Assembly (NCBI RefSeq): GCF_000968685.2
Contig: NZ_LAKD02000050.1
Location: forward strand, 1 to 64,000
From: Streptomyces antioxidans
Lineage (GTDB): Bacteria; Actinomycetota; Actinomycetes; Streptomycetales; Streptomycetaceae
Reading direction: 5' to 3'
Length of the DNA: 64,000 bases
The notes below the pieces were generated by a model, which worked only from the letters and a program-made list of their open reading frames with translations, was not told the origin of the DNA and searched no databases. The position numbers and the translations under genes were made by a program. Below are positions 9,317 to 17,351 of the stretch, in pieces. The stretch's first letter is position 1; each line of letters begins with the position of its first letter.

Positions 9317-9784
9317 TCAGACCCTGATCTGCACCGCGCGGGAGAGCCGGTCGTGCAGCCCCCGGGTGTCGCGGTCCCAGACCACCGCCGGGATGACCAG
9401 CACCAGCAGCACGCTGCGCAGCACGGCCCGCGGCAGGCTCAGCCGCGTCCCGCCCTCGCCGATGACCCGCAGCCTCAGCAGCAGCTTGCCGGGGGTGGCG
9501 CCGACGGTGCCGACGGTGACCAGGCTCAGCGCCAGGAAGACCAGCAGCGCCCAGTTCCCGGCGGCCTGGGCGTCACGGCCGGACAGCAGGGCGTAGGAGA
9601 CGAGCAGGCACAGGCCCCAGTCGATGAAGAGCGCCCCGAAACGGCGTCCCAGGGGCGCGATGGAGCCCGGTCCGTCCTCGGGAAGACCGAGGCCCTGACC
9701 CCGGTAGCCGAAGTCGACGCCCATCTCCTCGGCGGCCGCACGGGGCCCGGAAAGCCACGATCCGATTGCTTGCCTCTTGTCCAC
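9317..9784 (-). CDS. RDD-domain membrane protein
   Basis: 155 residues. The defining Arg-Asp-Asp region appears as PLGRRFGALFIDWGLCLLVSY (about residues 45-65), with an acidic Asp in the first membrane segment. Two further hydrophobic segments follow (NWALLVFLALSLVTVGTVG and a C-terminal LRSVLLVLVIPAVVW), and between them is the conserved ATPGKLLLRLRV. RDD proteins are small integral membrane proteins, some linked to transport; no specific role can be given. This position next to glnA matches S. coelicolor. It is divergent from glnA across the GlnR operator. Confidence 0.88.
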   Translation of the reverse strand: MDKRQAIGSWLSGPRAAAEEMGVDFGYRGQGLGLPEDGPGSIAPLGRRFGALFIDWGLCLLVSYALLSGRDAQAAGNWALLVFLALSLVTVGTVGATPGKLLLRLRVIGEGGTRLSLPRAVLRSVLLVLVIPAVVWDRDTRGLHDRLSRAVQIRV

Positions 9785-9903
9785 CCGACTACGTTACTGC
9801 GACCGCATACGTTCCCCGGGCCGGGCCCCTCCGCAGCGGTTCCCGCGACCCATACGGCGCCTTTTCCGGTGCCGCCAAGGCCCCGAGGGCACCCCCGAGC
9901 CGG

Positions 9904-9941
9904 TTAACCTGGGTGAAACAAATGGGTCATGCCCGGGAAAT
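9904..9941. promoter_or_regulatory. Double GlnR box upstream of glnA
   Basis: The actinobacterial GlnR consensus is gTnAc-n6-GaAAc. Here TTAAC (9904-9908), six bases, GAAAC (9915-9919), six bases, GTCAT (9926-9930), six bases and GAAAT (9937-9941) give two boxes exactly 22 bp apart, about 100 bp before the glnA start. Each half-site differs from consensus by at most one position. This predicts nitrogen-dependent control of glnA by GlnR, as known in S. coelicolor. Confidence 0.85.
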
Positions 9942-10039
9942 CCCGTCTGCCTATGGTCGGCGGAAGCGCGCCACCGCACATGGAATACGCGCCACCGGAC
10001 ATATCCCCGTCCCACCGCGGCCGGGCTAGGAGGAGTTGG

Positions 10040-11449
10040 ATGTTCCAGAACGCCGACGACGCTCGGAAGTTCATCTCGGACGAGGACGTGAAGTTCGTCG
10101 ACGTCCGCTTCTGTGACCTTCCCGGCGTCATGCAGCACTTCACCGTACCGGCGGAGGCGTTCGACCCGAACGAGGAGCTGGCCTTCGACGGCTCGTCGAT
10201 CCGCGGCTTCCAGGCGATCCACGAGTCGGACATGGCCCTGCGCGCCGACCTCTCCACGGCGCGCGTCGACCCGTTCCGCCGGGACAAGACCCTCAACATC
10301 AACTTCTTCATCCACGACCCGATCACGGGCGAGCAGTACAGCCGTGACCCGCGGAACATCGCCCGTAAGGCCGAGGCCTACCTCGCCTCCACCGGCATCG
10401 CGGACACCGCGTACTTCGGCCCGGAGGCGGAGTTCTACGTCTTCGACAGCGTCCGCTTCGAGACCAAGGCGAACGAGGCCTTCTACCACGTCGACTCCGA
10501 GGCGGGCGCCTGGAACACCGGTGCGCTGCAGGACAACCGCGGCTACAAGGTCCGCTACAAGGGCGGCTACTTCCCCACCCCGCCGGTCGACCACTTCGCC
10601 GATCTGCGCGCCGAGATCACCCTCGAGCTGAACAAGGCCGGTCTCCAGGTCGAGCGCCAGCACCACGAGGTGGGCACCGCGGGCCAGGCCGAGATCAACT
10701 ACAAGTTCAACACGCTGCTGGCCGCGGCCGACGACCTCCAGCTGTTCAAGTACATCGTCAAGAACGTGGCGTGGCAGAACGGCAAGACGGCGACCTTCAT
10801 GCCGAAGCCGATCTTCGGTGACAACGGCTCGGGCATGCACGTCCACCAGTCGCTGTGGCAGGGCGGCTCCCCGCTCTTCTACGACGAGCAGGGGTACGCG
10901 GGCCTGTCCGACACCGCCCGCTACTACATCGGCGGCATCCTCAAGCACGCCCCGTCGCTGCTGGCCTTCACCAACCCGACGGTGAACTCCTACCACCGTC
11001 TGGTCCCGGGCTTCGAGGCCCCGGTCAACCTGGTGTACTCGCAGCGCAACCGCTCCGCCGCGATGCGCATCCCGATCACCGGCTCCAACCCGAAGGCCAA
11101 GCGCGTCGAGTTCCGCGCCCCGGACTCCTCCGGCAACCCGTACCTGGCCTTCTCCGCCCTGCTCCTCGCGGGCCTGGACGGCATCAAGAACAAGATCGAG
11201 CCGGCCGAGCCGATCGACAAGGACCTCTACGAGCTCGCCCCCGAGGAGCACGCGGGCGTCCCGCAGGTCCCGACCTTTCTCCCGGCCGTCCTCGACTCCC
11301 TCGAGGCCGACCACGAGTTCCTCCTCCAGGGCGGCGTCTTCACCTCCGACCTGATCGAGACCTGGATCGACTACAAGCGCACCAACGAGATCGCCCCGCT
11401 CCAGCTGCGCCCGCACCCCCACGAGTTCGAGCTCTACTTCGACGTGTGA
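10040..11449 (+). CDS. glnA: Type I glutamine synthetase GlnA
   Basis: 469 residues, the standard length for GSI-beta. Catalyses ATP-dependent formation of glutamine from glutamate and ammonium. Visible signatures are DGSSIRGF, the metal/ATP motif [29 protein letters not shown] and the adenylylation loop [10 protein letters not shown], whose Tyr lies at exactly residue 397, the site of GlnE modification. The ATG has AGGAGG just upstream (10029-10034); the longer frame upstream overlaps the GlnR operator and is rejected. It is regulated transcriptionally by the GlnR boxes and post-translationally through Tyr397. Confidence 0.98.
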   Translation: MFQNADDARKFISDEDVKFVDVRFCDLPGVMQHFTVPAEAFDPNEELAFDGSSIRGFQAIHESDMALRADLSTARVDPFRRDKTLNINFFIHDPITGEQYSRDPRNIARKAEAYLASTGIADTAYFGPEAEFYVFDSVRFETKANEAFYHVDSEAGAWNTGALQDNRGYKVRYKGGYFPTPPVDHFADLRAEITLELNKAGLQVERQHHEVGTAGQAEINYKFNTLLAAADDLQLFKYIVKNVAWQNGKTATFMPKPIFGDNGSGMHVHQSLWQGGSPLFYDEQGYAGLSDTARYYIGGILKHAPSLLAFTNPTVNSYHRLVPGFEAPVNLVYSQRNRSAAMRIPITGSNPKAKRVEFRAPDSSGNPYLAFSALLLAGLDGIKNKIEPAEPIDKDLYELAPEEHAGVPQVPTFLPAVLDSLEADHEFLLQGGVFTSDLIETWIDYKRTNEIAPLQLRPHPHEFELYFDV

Positions 11450-11485
11450 GCCGCGCCCGCTCCGTGAGCCCCCGCGGCTCCGGCC

Positions 11486-11525
11486 GAGCCCCCGCCACCG
11501 CCCCGATGGGCGGGAACGGGGGCTC
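11486..11525. terminator. Bidirectional terminator between glnA and TPM-like gene
   Basis: GAGCCCCCG (11486-11494) pairs with CGGGGGCTC (11517-11525), with further complementary GCCC/GGGC inside the loop. It sits 37 bp after glnA and 25 bp after the convergent TPM-like gene. Confidence 0.75.
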
Positions 11526-11549
11526 CGTGGCGTGGTGCGGGGGCGGGGG

Positions 11550-12953
11550 TCAGCCGTCGCCGAAGCCGCCACCGAACCCTCCGCCGAAGCCGTCGAAGCC
11601 ACCGCCGTCGCCGAAGCCTCCCCCGAACCCGTCGTCGAAGCCACTCCCGGAGTCGCCGCCGTCCCCGCCGTCGCCGAAGCCACCGTCGAACCCACCGGGC
11701 CCGTAGCCGGGGCCGAGGGATCCGCCCAGCAGCGTGCCGACCAGCAGCCCGGGCAGCAGCATCGAGCCGTAGCCGCCGAAGTAGCCGCTCGCCCAGGGCC
11801 CATAGGCCGGACCGGCGTCCCAGTACGGTCGGCGCCGGTCGCCGCCGACCGGGACGGTGCGGGCGTCCGGGTAGTGGCCGTCGTCGATGCGGGTGGCGTC
11901 CGCGGCGCAGGCGGGGACGGAGCGCTGGGCGCCGCCTGGGGGTGCCCATGGGACGTCGCGGACCGAAGGGCCATGGCGCGGGTCGAAGAAGCACGGCGGG
12001 CGCCGCTGGGGCAGCGGGCCGCCCTCGCGGCGGGCGTCGAGCACCGCCAGCGCGAAGCGGCCCTCCTCCAGCGCCTCGGTCACCGGCCGTACGTCCTCGG
12101 GCCGCCGGGCGGCGGCCGACCTGGCCTTCGCCTCCTCGTAGGCGTCCAGGGCGCGGCCGTAGTCGTCCGCCATCTCGGGGGTGGACGCCGGGTCGGCGGG
12201 GTCGAAGCGGGTCCCGCTGAGCCTCTCGCCGTACGCGGTGATGTCCTCCTCGACCGCGCCGCGCACCTGCTCAAGCTCGGCCCGTTCGCGCTCGCGGCGC
12301 TGCTTGCGGGTGCGCCGGGCCAGGAACAGCCCGCTTCCTCCGACGGCGGCCAGGACGATCAGCACCGCCACCGCGTCCCCCAACGACAGGGTGGAGCCCC
12401 GAGCGCCCTGGTGGCCGCCGGACCCCTGGTCGCCGCCGGACCCCTGGTCGCCGCCGGACCCCTGGCCGGTCCGGTCGTGGATCGCGGTGGCCGTGTCGGT
12501 CACGAAGCCGTTCAGGGTCGCCGCGAGGTCGTGCGGGTGCTGCCGGAGGTTCCGCTCCGCCAGCGCCTGCGAGGTCCGCCCCGGCAGCACCGAGCTGTCG
12601 GAGGCCGCCCCGAAGGAGGAGCCGAGCGCCACCGCGTAGACGCCGGGACGGTCGACGGCGGCGCGCAGCCGCTCGAAGACGCGCTCTCCCCCGTACGCGG
12701 GGTTGTCGGGCAGAACGGCCACGTAGACCGGCACATCGGCGGTGCGGATGTGTGCCACCAGGGCACGGGCCTGTCCGGCGCTCAGGGCGTCGGAGGCGCC
12801 GGGATCGACGTATACGGGGCTGCTGCGCAGCGCCTTGCCGATCTTGTTCACATCCGTTTCGGCATGCGCGCCCCCGGCGGTGAGCAGCACCGCCGTCAGG
12901 GCGACGAGGACGGCCAGCAGGAGCGTTCCCCATCGCGGGATCTTGCCGGACAC
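11550..12953 (-). CDS. Secreted/membrane-anchored TPM-like protein with Gly-rich tail
   Basis: 467 residues. A signal peptide (about 1-32, LLLAVLVALTAVLLTAGGAHA) precedes an extracytoplasmic domain in which DVPVYVAVLPDNPAYGG and the gap to PGVYAVALG resemble TPM-like repeats. A Ser/Gly/Gln linker of near-identical repeats (GSGGDQ x3, about 164-180), a transmembrane helix (about 190-210), a coiled charged cytoplasmic region and a C-terminal Gly/Phe/Asp-rich tail (about 430-467) follow. Function unknown; a cell-envelope role is inferred from topology. The start is GTG. The glycine-rich tail and linker are low complexity and could vary between strains. Confidence 0.72.
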   Translation of the reverse strand: MSGKIPRWGTLLLAVLVALTAVLLTAGGAHAETDVNKIGKALRSSPVYVDPGASDALSAGQARALVAHIRTADVPVYVAVLPDNPAYGGERVFERLRAAVDRPGVYAVALGSSFGAASDSSVLPGRTSQALAERNLRQHPHDLAATLNGFVTDTATAIHDRTGQGSGGDQGSGGDQGSGGHQGARGSTLSLGDAVAVLIVLAAVGGSGLFLARRTRKQRRERERAELEQVRGAVEEDITAYGERLSGTRFDPADPASTPEMADDYGRALDAYEEAKARSAAARRPEDVRPVTEALEEGRFALAVLDARREGGPLPQRRPPCFFDPRHGPSVRDVPWAPPGGAQRSVPACAADATRIDDGHYPDARTVPVGGDRRRPYWDAGPAYGPWASGYFGGYGSMLLPGLLVGTLLGGSLGPGYGPGGFDGGFGDGGDGGDSGSGFDDGFGGGFGDGGGFDGFGGGFGGGFGDG

Positions 12954-13023
12954 ACTTCACATTTACCCGCACAGGGGGCGGATATGCGAACGCGTATGCG
13001 TCGGCGCCGCATGGCTGGGCCCC

Positions 13024-13048
13024 GCCACCGCCCCTTTCGGGCAGTGGC
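13024..13048 (-). terminator. Hairpin downstream of Ig-like gene
   Basis: GCCACCGCCC (13024-13033) and GGGCAGTGGC (13039-13048) pair with a single mismatch around CTTTC. It lies about 95 bp past the stop of the Ig-like gene in its direction of transcription and about 70 bp before the TPM-like gene's start. Confidence 0.6.
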
Positions 13049-13067
13049 GAGGCTCAGTGCTGTGCGA

Positions 13068-13141
13068 TCAGGCCGTGATCATGGCCGTCGTGACCGTGCC
13101 GTGATCATGGTCGCAGCCGTGATCGTGTCCGTGATCGTGGC
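13068..13141. repeat. Degenerate CCGTGATC(A/G)TGG repeats
   Basis: Four copies of CCGTGATCRTG-type units separated by 8-20 bp fill the 75 bases next to the Ig-like gene's stop codon. TGATCA palindromes recur inside. No function is evident. Confidence 0.6.
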
Positions 13142-14335
13142 CTAAGCTCCGGTGACCACCTGTGTGTAGTCGGAGACGCCCGAGGCTCCGAAATTGGCGT
13201 CGCCCGAGTAGACCGCGCTGACGTCCCAGTCGCCTTCCGTCAGCATCTGGTCGGAGAGGAAGGCGAACCCATTGGCGTCCACGGGCTGCACGGAGGGGAT
13301 GGTGGTCACCCCATCGGTGAGGGTGAAGGTGACCGTGCCCGTCGGGGTGCCGTCGCCGGGCGGGAGGGCTTCGACGAAGGCGACGAAGTCGATGGGCGCG
13401 CCAGCCGCTGCCGGGTTGGGGTTGGAGCTGAGCGAGGTCCTCGACTCGGCCGCGTTCACCACCTGCGTCAGCGTCGCCGACGACGACGGGGCGAAGTTGG
13501 CGTCACCGCTGTAGGTGGCCGTCACGGTGTGCGAACCCGTGCCCAGGTCGCCGGTGGTGAACGTCGCCGTGCCGCCCGACAGCGGCTCGGTGAACGAACC
13601 GCCCCCGCTGCCGCTGATCACGAAGGTGACCGTGCCGGTCGGGGTCCCGGTGGCGGGCGGGTTCGGCGTGACCGTGGCGGTGAACGTCACCGGCTGCCCG
13701 AACACGGACGGGTTCGCCGAGGAGGTCAGCACCGTGGTCGTGGGCGCGGGCCCGGGGCTCACGGTGTGGGTGTCGGTGCCGGTGGACGGCAGGAAGGTGG
13801 CGTCGCCGCCGTAGATGGCGACCACGGTGTGGGATCCGGCACCGAGGGTGCTGAGGGTGAGCGTGGCCGTGCCGCCGGACAGCGGCTGGGTGAACGAACC
13901 GCCCCCACTGCCGCTGATCACGAAGGTGACCGTTCCGGTCGGGGTGCCCGTACCGGGCGCGACCGGGGCGACGGTGGCGGTGAACGTCACCGGCTCCCCC
14001 AGCGTCGAGGGGTCCGGCGCCGATATCACCGATGTCGTCGTCGACGCCTGGAGCACGACGACGGCCGTGGTGCCGGTGGACGGGGTGAAGTCGGCGTCGC
14101 CGCTGTAGGTGGCGGTGACGATGTGGGTGCCGACGCCCAGGCCGCTCGCGGTGACCGAGGCGGTCCCGCCGGACAGCGTGCCGGTCAGGGTGGGGCCGCC
14201 GCTGACCACGAAGGTGACGGTACCCGTGGGCGTTCCGGCGCCGAGCGGGATCACGGTGGCGGTGAGCGTGACCGACTGCCCGGACACGGCGGGGTTCGGC
14301 GCCGCCGTGACCAGGGTGACCGTGGGTGAAGCCAT
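13142..14335 (-). CDS. Four-repeat bacterial Ig-like (Big_3/Big_5 type) protein
   Basis: 397 residues made of four tandem immunoglobulin-like repeats of about 95 residues, each with the pattern P(T/S)-x-G-x-PVTFTATV, TPTGTVTF, LSGGTA, GSHTVTATYSGDA(N/D)F. Repeats 2 and 3 share ISGSGGGSFT. There is no signal peptide, transmembrane segment or sorting motif at the chosen ATG (14335), which has GGAGGG six bases upstream; the longer upstream frame adds only Arg/His-rich sequence. An adhesive or structural role is inferred, but the export route is unclear. No neighbour suggests a partner. The high DNA similarity of the repeats invites recombination. Confidence 0.8.
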   Translation of the reverse strand: MASPTVTLVTAAPNPAVSGQSVTLTATVIPLGAGTPTGTVTFVVSGGPTLTGTLSGGTASVTASGLGVGTHIVTATYSGDADFTPSTGTTAVVVLQASTTTSVISAPDPSTLGEPVTFTATVAPVAPGTGTPTGTVTFVISGSGGGSFTQPLSGGTATLTLSTLGAGSHTVVAIYGGDATFLPSTGTDTHTVSPGPAPTTTVLTSSANPSVFGQPVTFTATVTPNPPATGTPTGTVTFVISGSGGGSFTEPLSGGTATFTTGDLGTGSHTVTATYSGDANFAPSSSATLTQVVNAAESRTSLSSNPNPAAAGAPIDFVAFVEALPPGDGTPTGTVTFTLTDGVTTIPSVQPVDANGFAFLSDQMLTEGDWDVSAVYSGDANFGASGVSDYTQVVTGA

Positions 14336-14701
14336 GATGGCCCTCCAAGTGGGGTGGGATGGTGGGCCGTTGCTCGCCATGCGGGGCCGTGACCGCGGCG
14401 CGTGGCAGCGCATCAGGATGGGGTGCGCGCTCATGGTGTTCGACGCGGAATGCGCGCTTACGGCGTTCGACGCGGGAGGCGCGTCGCGCCGTCCCCGCCC
14501 GATGTGAAACCCACCGGTCTGTAGCACCAGTAGGCACGCGACACGCCGCCAACACCATAGATACACCCCCGAATTACCCCATACGGCGCAGCGCTCGCCC
14601 CTCCCCCAGCGCACCTCCCACACCCCGTACGGCGCATATGCCTCGCCGTCAACTGCCCGCGCACGCAGGGCGCATGGCGCGGCGGAGGCGGGGCCAGGGT
14701 G
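14336..14701. other. 366-bp intergenic stretch with a tandem 27-bp duplication
   Basis: Apart from the Ig-like gene's promoter this contains a direct duplication, 14424-14450 and 14451-14477 (23 of 27 bases identical, both with GTTCGACGCGG). No coding frame is convincing. An AT-richer patch near 14550-14585 may be a promoter for the minus-strand Ig-like gene. Confidence 0.55.
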
Positions 14702-15004
14702 TTACCGGAACCAGGACGGGCCGCGGTTCTGGGAGATGGCGAATCCGATGAGGCCGTCGTCGCCTTCGGATTCGTCCACGGCGACCCAGCAGCCGCCGGG
14801 GTCCTCGGTGCGGAAGTGGCGCATCCGGTCGATCCACTGCCGGGAGGCGGCGGCCGGGCGGGGCCGGGGCTCGGGTTCGCCGACCCTCCCGCTGCGGCGG
14901 TCGGCCTCGAGGAGGGTGGTGGCCGAGGCGCGTTCGGCGGCGGGGAGGTCGTCGGCGCACAGCGGCCTGGCCCGCACGGAGTCCAGGCGGTCGATACGGT
15001 CCAC
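14702..15004 (-). pseudogene. N-terminal fragment of a GNAT acetyltransferase
   Basis: 100 residues starting VDRIDRLDSVRARPLCADDLPAAERAS and ending in VAVDESEGDDGLIGFAISQNRGPSWFR. This is the N-terminal half of a GNAT fold: beta1-alpha1-alpha2, then beta2-beta3. The stop comes exactly where the strand leading to the acetyl-CoA-binding loop (R/Q-x-x-G-x-G/A) should follow. The missing half was looked for in the other frames downstream and not found, so the gene is probably truncated rather than simply frameshifted. It lies 24 bp downstream of the LysE stop, on the same strand. Confidence 0.65.
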
Positions 15005-15028
15005 GCAGTCCGTACGGTCCGTACGGGG

Positions 15029-15676
15029 CTAGTCCGCGCGGCCCGTGGCGGCGACGGTGACGCCGAGGCCGATCATGGAGAGTCCGCCGACGCCGCCGAC
15101 CATCGCGAGGCGCCGCGGGGAGCGGGCGAACCAGGTGCGGGCGGTGGCCGCGGCCAGGCCCCAGACGCTGTCGGAGATCACTGCGATGGCGTTGAAGACC
15201 AGCCCGAGCAGCAGCATCTGCGGTACGACGCGCCCCTGCTCGCGGTCGACGAACTGGGGCAGTACGGCGGCGAAGAACACGATCGTCTTGGGGTTGGCCA
15301 CGCCGACCGCGAACCCCTCCCACAGCGTGCGCAGACCCCCGTGGGCGGGCCCCGCGCCGGTGAACGCGGCCCGCAGCGAGTGGCGCTGCCGCACCGCCTT
15401 GACCCCCAGGTACACCAGATACGCGGCGCCCACGAGCTTCAGCGCGGTGAAGACGAGGACCGAGCGCTCCACCACGGATCCGATGCCCAGCGCCACGGCC
15501 ACGACCAGCACATACGCCCCGAGGGTATTGCCGACGACCGTGGTCAGCGCGGCTCGGCGGCCCTGGGCCAGTGCCCGGCCGACCACGAAGAGCACGCTGG
15601 GACCGGGGATCACGATCAGCAGGAAGGACATGGCCGCGAAGGCGAGCAGTCGGTCGCTGGGCACCATGAAGCGCAT
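15029..15676 (-). CDS. LysE/RhtB-family amino-acid exporter
   Basis: 215 residues and about six membrane helices. The family signature is the N-terminal LLIVIPGPSVLFVVGRALAQGRRAAL (about 16-41), followed by VGNTLGAYVLV and the conserved GFAVGVANPKTIVFFAAVLPQFV near the centre. It probably exports an amino acid or a small metabolite. The start is either ATG at 15676 (MRFMVPSDR) or ATG at 15667; neither has a strong ribosome site. The frame extends upstream without support. No regulator is adjacent, and the truncated GNAT gene follows. Confidence 0.87.
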   Translation of the reverse strand: MRFMVPSDRLLAFAAMSFLLIVIPGPSVLFVVGRALAQGRRAALTTVVGNTLGAYVLVVAVALGIGSVVERSVLVFTALKLVGAAYLVYLGVKAVRQRHSLRAAFTGAGPAHGGLRTLWEGFAVGVANPKTIVFFAAVLPQFVDREQGRVVPQMLLLGLVFNAIAVISDSVWGLAAATARTWFARSPRRLAMVGGVGGLSMIGLGVTVAATGRAD

Positions 15677-15872
15677 CGAAGCACGCGAACGGCGCGCGGC
15701 TCCAGCGGTTTTCCCGGGCGCATCGCCCGGGCCTTGGCCCGCGGACGGCCCCAACTCGTACGCCGTTCCCCGGCGTTGGCGCGGAAGGTGGACCGTGGTG
15801 CCGGAGGACGGCGGTGGGGTGCCCGCGCCGCGTGGGGGCGGCTCCCTGAGCGGTGGCGGGCGCCGGTCCCGC

Positions 15873-16382
15873 TCAGGGGCTCTGGAACCGGCCGTTTTCG
15901 GCCGCGCGGGCGCGGGAGGCGGCTATCTCGGCGTAGGCCCGTTCGCGGCCCTCCCAGTGGGAACCCTCGACGGACTTGCCGGGCTCGAGGTCCTTATAGA
16001 CCTCGAAGAAGTGGGTGATCTCCTTACGGTCGAATTCGGGGACGTCATCGATGTCCTGCACGCCGACATAGCGCGGGTCATGGGCCGGGACACAGAGGAT
16101 CTTCTCGTCCGGGCCCTGCTCGTCGCGCATGCAGTACATGCCTATGGCCCGGCAGAGGATCACACAGCCGGGAAAGGTCGGCTCGGCGACGGTGATGAGG
16201 GCGTCCAGCGGATCGCCGTCCCGGCCGAGGGTGTGGTCGACATAGCCGTAGTCGGCCGGGTACTTCGTCGAGGTGAACAGCATCCGGTCCAGCCGGATCC
16301 GGCCGGTCTCATGGTCCATCTCGTACTTGTTGCGTGACCCCTCGGGGATCTCCACGACCACATCGAACTCGCCGTGCTCCAT
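15873..16382 (-). CDS. ppa: Family I inorganic pyrophosphatase
   Basis: 169 residues, the usual bacterial length. Hydrolyses pyrophosphate to phosphate. Active-site elements are intact: VEIPEGSRNKYEMDHETG (with Lys), YPADYGYV, the metal-binding GDGDPLDAL, CVPAHDPRY, DIDDVPEF and HFFEVYKDLEPGKSV. Its neighbours (LysE exporter, TetR) are not those around the housekeeping ppa gene in S. coelicolor, where it sits near dacB/tilS/hpt/ftsH, so this may be a second copy. The ATG start at 16382 is unambiguous. Cytoplasmic. Confidence 0.93.
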   Translation of the reverse strand: MEHGEFDVVVEIPEGSRNKYEMDHETGRIRLDRMLFTSTKYPADYGYVDHTLGRDGDPLDALITVAEPTFPGCVILCRAIGMYCMRDEQGPDEKILCVPAHDPRYVGVQDIDDVPEFDRKEITHFFEVYKDLEPGKSVEGSHWEGRERAYAEIAASRARAAENGRFQSP

Positions 16383-16466
16383 CGCCGCCTCCGCTCCCCG
16401 TCGCGCTCCGGTGTCCTTCCAGTGTGCGCCGGGCCCGCCGGGCGGGCAGCTCCGGCCGGGGGCAGC

Positions 16467-17231
16467 TCAGCCGCCCCGCACCAGGGCGTCGATCTCGGCC
16501 TCGAAGAGGACCGAGGGATCGAAGCCCATGCCCGTGAACTGGCCTTGCACATCAAGGCTGATCACGCCGTGGAGCCTGGTCCAGGTGCGCAGCGCGCGGC
16601 CCTTCAGCTCACCGCCGGGCTCCTCCCCCGGCACCCAGGAGCCCGCGTCCTCGAGGTGGCGCACCAGCTCGGCCTCGAGGTCGGTCAGGGGCTGCTGCCC
16701 CGGGCCGGTGGCAGCGCGGTGCGCGGTGGCGCCATCGGCATCGCCGACGGTGGAGCAGGCGTCCACGATGGTCCGCATCAGCCCCGCCGCGATCTCGGTG
16801 GTCTCCGGCGGCGCGTGGTAACCGGGCACCGGGGTGCCGTAGATGAGCAGATAGCGGTCGGGCTGGCGCTTCGCCCAGTCGCGCAGGGCACGGGCCATGG
16901 CGCGGAAGCGGTCGGCGGGGGCCGCGTCGGCGGCGTCGGCGGGTGCCGCATCGGCAGGGGCCGCGTCGGCGGCGTCGGCGGGGGCGGCGTCGGCGACGGC
17001 CCGGGCGAGGGTTTCGGCCAGATCGCGGTAGGTGTCGGTGATCAGCTCGGTCAGCAGCTCGTCCCGGCTCGCGAAATAGCGGTAGAGCGCGGGGCCGGTC
17101 ATCCCCATCGCCTTCGCGATCGCGTTCACCGAAATGCCCGCCGTGCCCGACTCGGCCAGCTGGGCCAGGGCCACGGCCTTGGCCTCCTCCCGGGTCTGTT
17201 TGCGGTAGCGCTCACGCCGTGCTGTCGCCAT
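16467..17231 (-). CDS. TetR/AcrR-family regulator with C-terminal WHG-like domain
   Basis: 254 residues. The N-terminal helix-turn-helix at about 15-60 reads ALAQLAESGTAGISVNAIAKAMGMTGPALYRYFASRDELLTELI. A repetitive alanine/proline/aspartate linker (PADAADA units, about 78-104) joins it to a ligand domain with LIYGTPVPGYHAPPETTEI and RTWTRLHGVISLDVQGQFTGMG, typical of the TetR group with a WHG-type C-terminus. It is probably a repressor of the divergent oxidoreductase gene, with which it shares a 120-bp promoter region. The ATG at 17231 is chosen because it begins the conserved basic N-terminus. Confidence 0.87.
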   Translation of the reverse strand: MATARRERYRKQTREEAKAVALAQLAESGTAGISVNAIAKAMGMTGPALYRYFASRDELLTELITDTYRDLAETLARAVADAAPADAADAAPADAAPADAADAAPADRFRAMARALRDWAKRQPDRYLLIYGTPVPGYHAPPETTEIAAGLMRTIVDACSTVGDADGATAHRAATGPGQQPLTDLEAELVRHLEDAGSWVPGEEPGGELKGRALRTWTRLHGVISLDVQGQFTGMGFDPSVLFEAEIDALVRGG

Positions 17232-17281
17232 GGACGCGCCTCTCGTGCGGCTCTTCGAATTCGGGCTTGACACGTCGAGAG

Positions 17282-17303
17282 TAACAGGTTCATTGTTTGG
17301 TTA
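17282..17303. promoter_or_regulatory. Candidate TetR operator in the divergent promoter
   Basis: In the gap between the TetR gene and the oxidoreductase an AT-rich stretch reads TAAC-N14-GTTA, with inner AACA-N7-TGTT. The symmetry is short and imperfect, so this is only the best candidate in the interval. Confidence 0.35.
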
Positions 17304-17351
17304 GAAGATCTCACAACAACGAGAACTCCTCACTTGGAAACGAGGTCAGCC

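Noticed and set aside
13142-14335. Ig-like protein as part of a phage tail or contractile injection system
   Set aside because: No tail, sheath, baseplate or AAA gene is nearby.
14649-15323. Longer Arg/Pro-rich minus-strand frame overlapping the GNAT fragment and LysE
   Set aside because: Its composition is that of an antisense or shifted-frame shadow; the GNAT and LysE frames show real family motifs.
16467-17231. Frameshift suspected in the TetR gene because of the Ala/Asp/Pro repeat
   Set aside because: The reading frame is continuous through the repeat into the conserved ligand domain, so it is just a repetitive linker.
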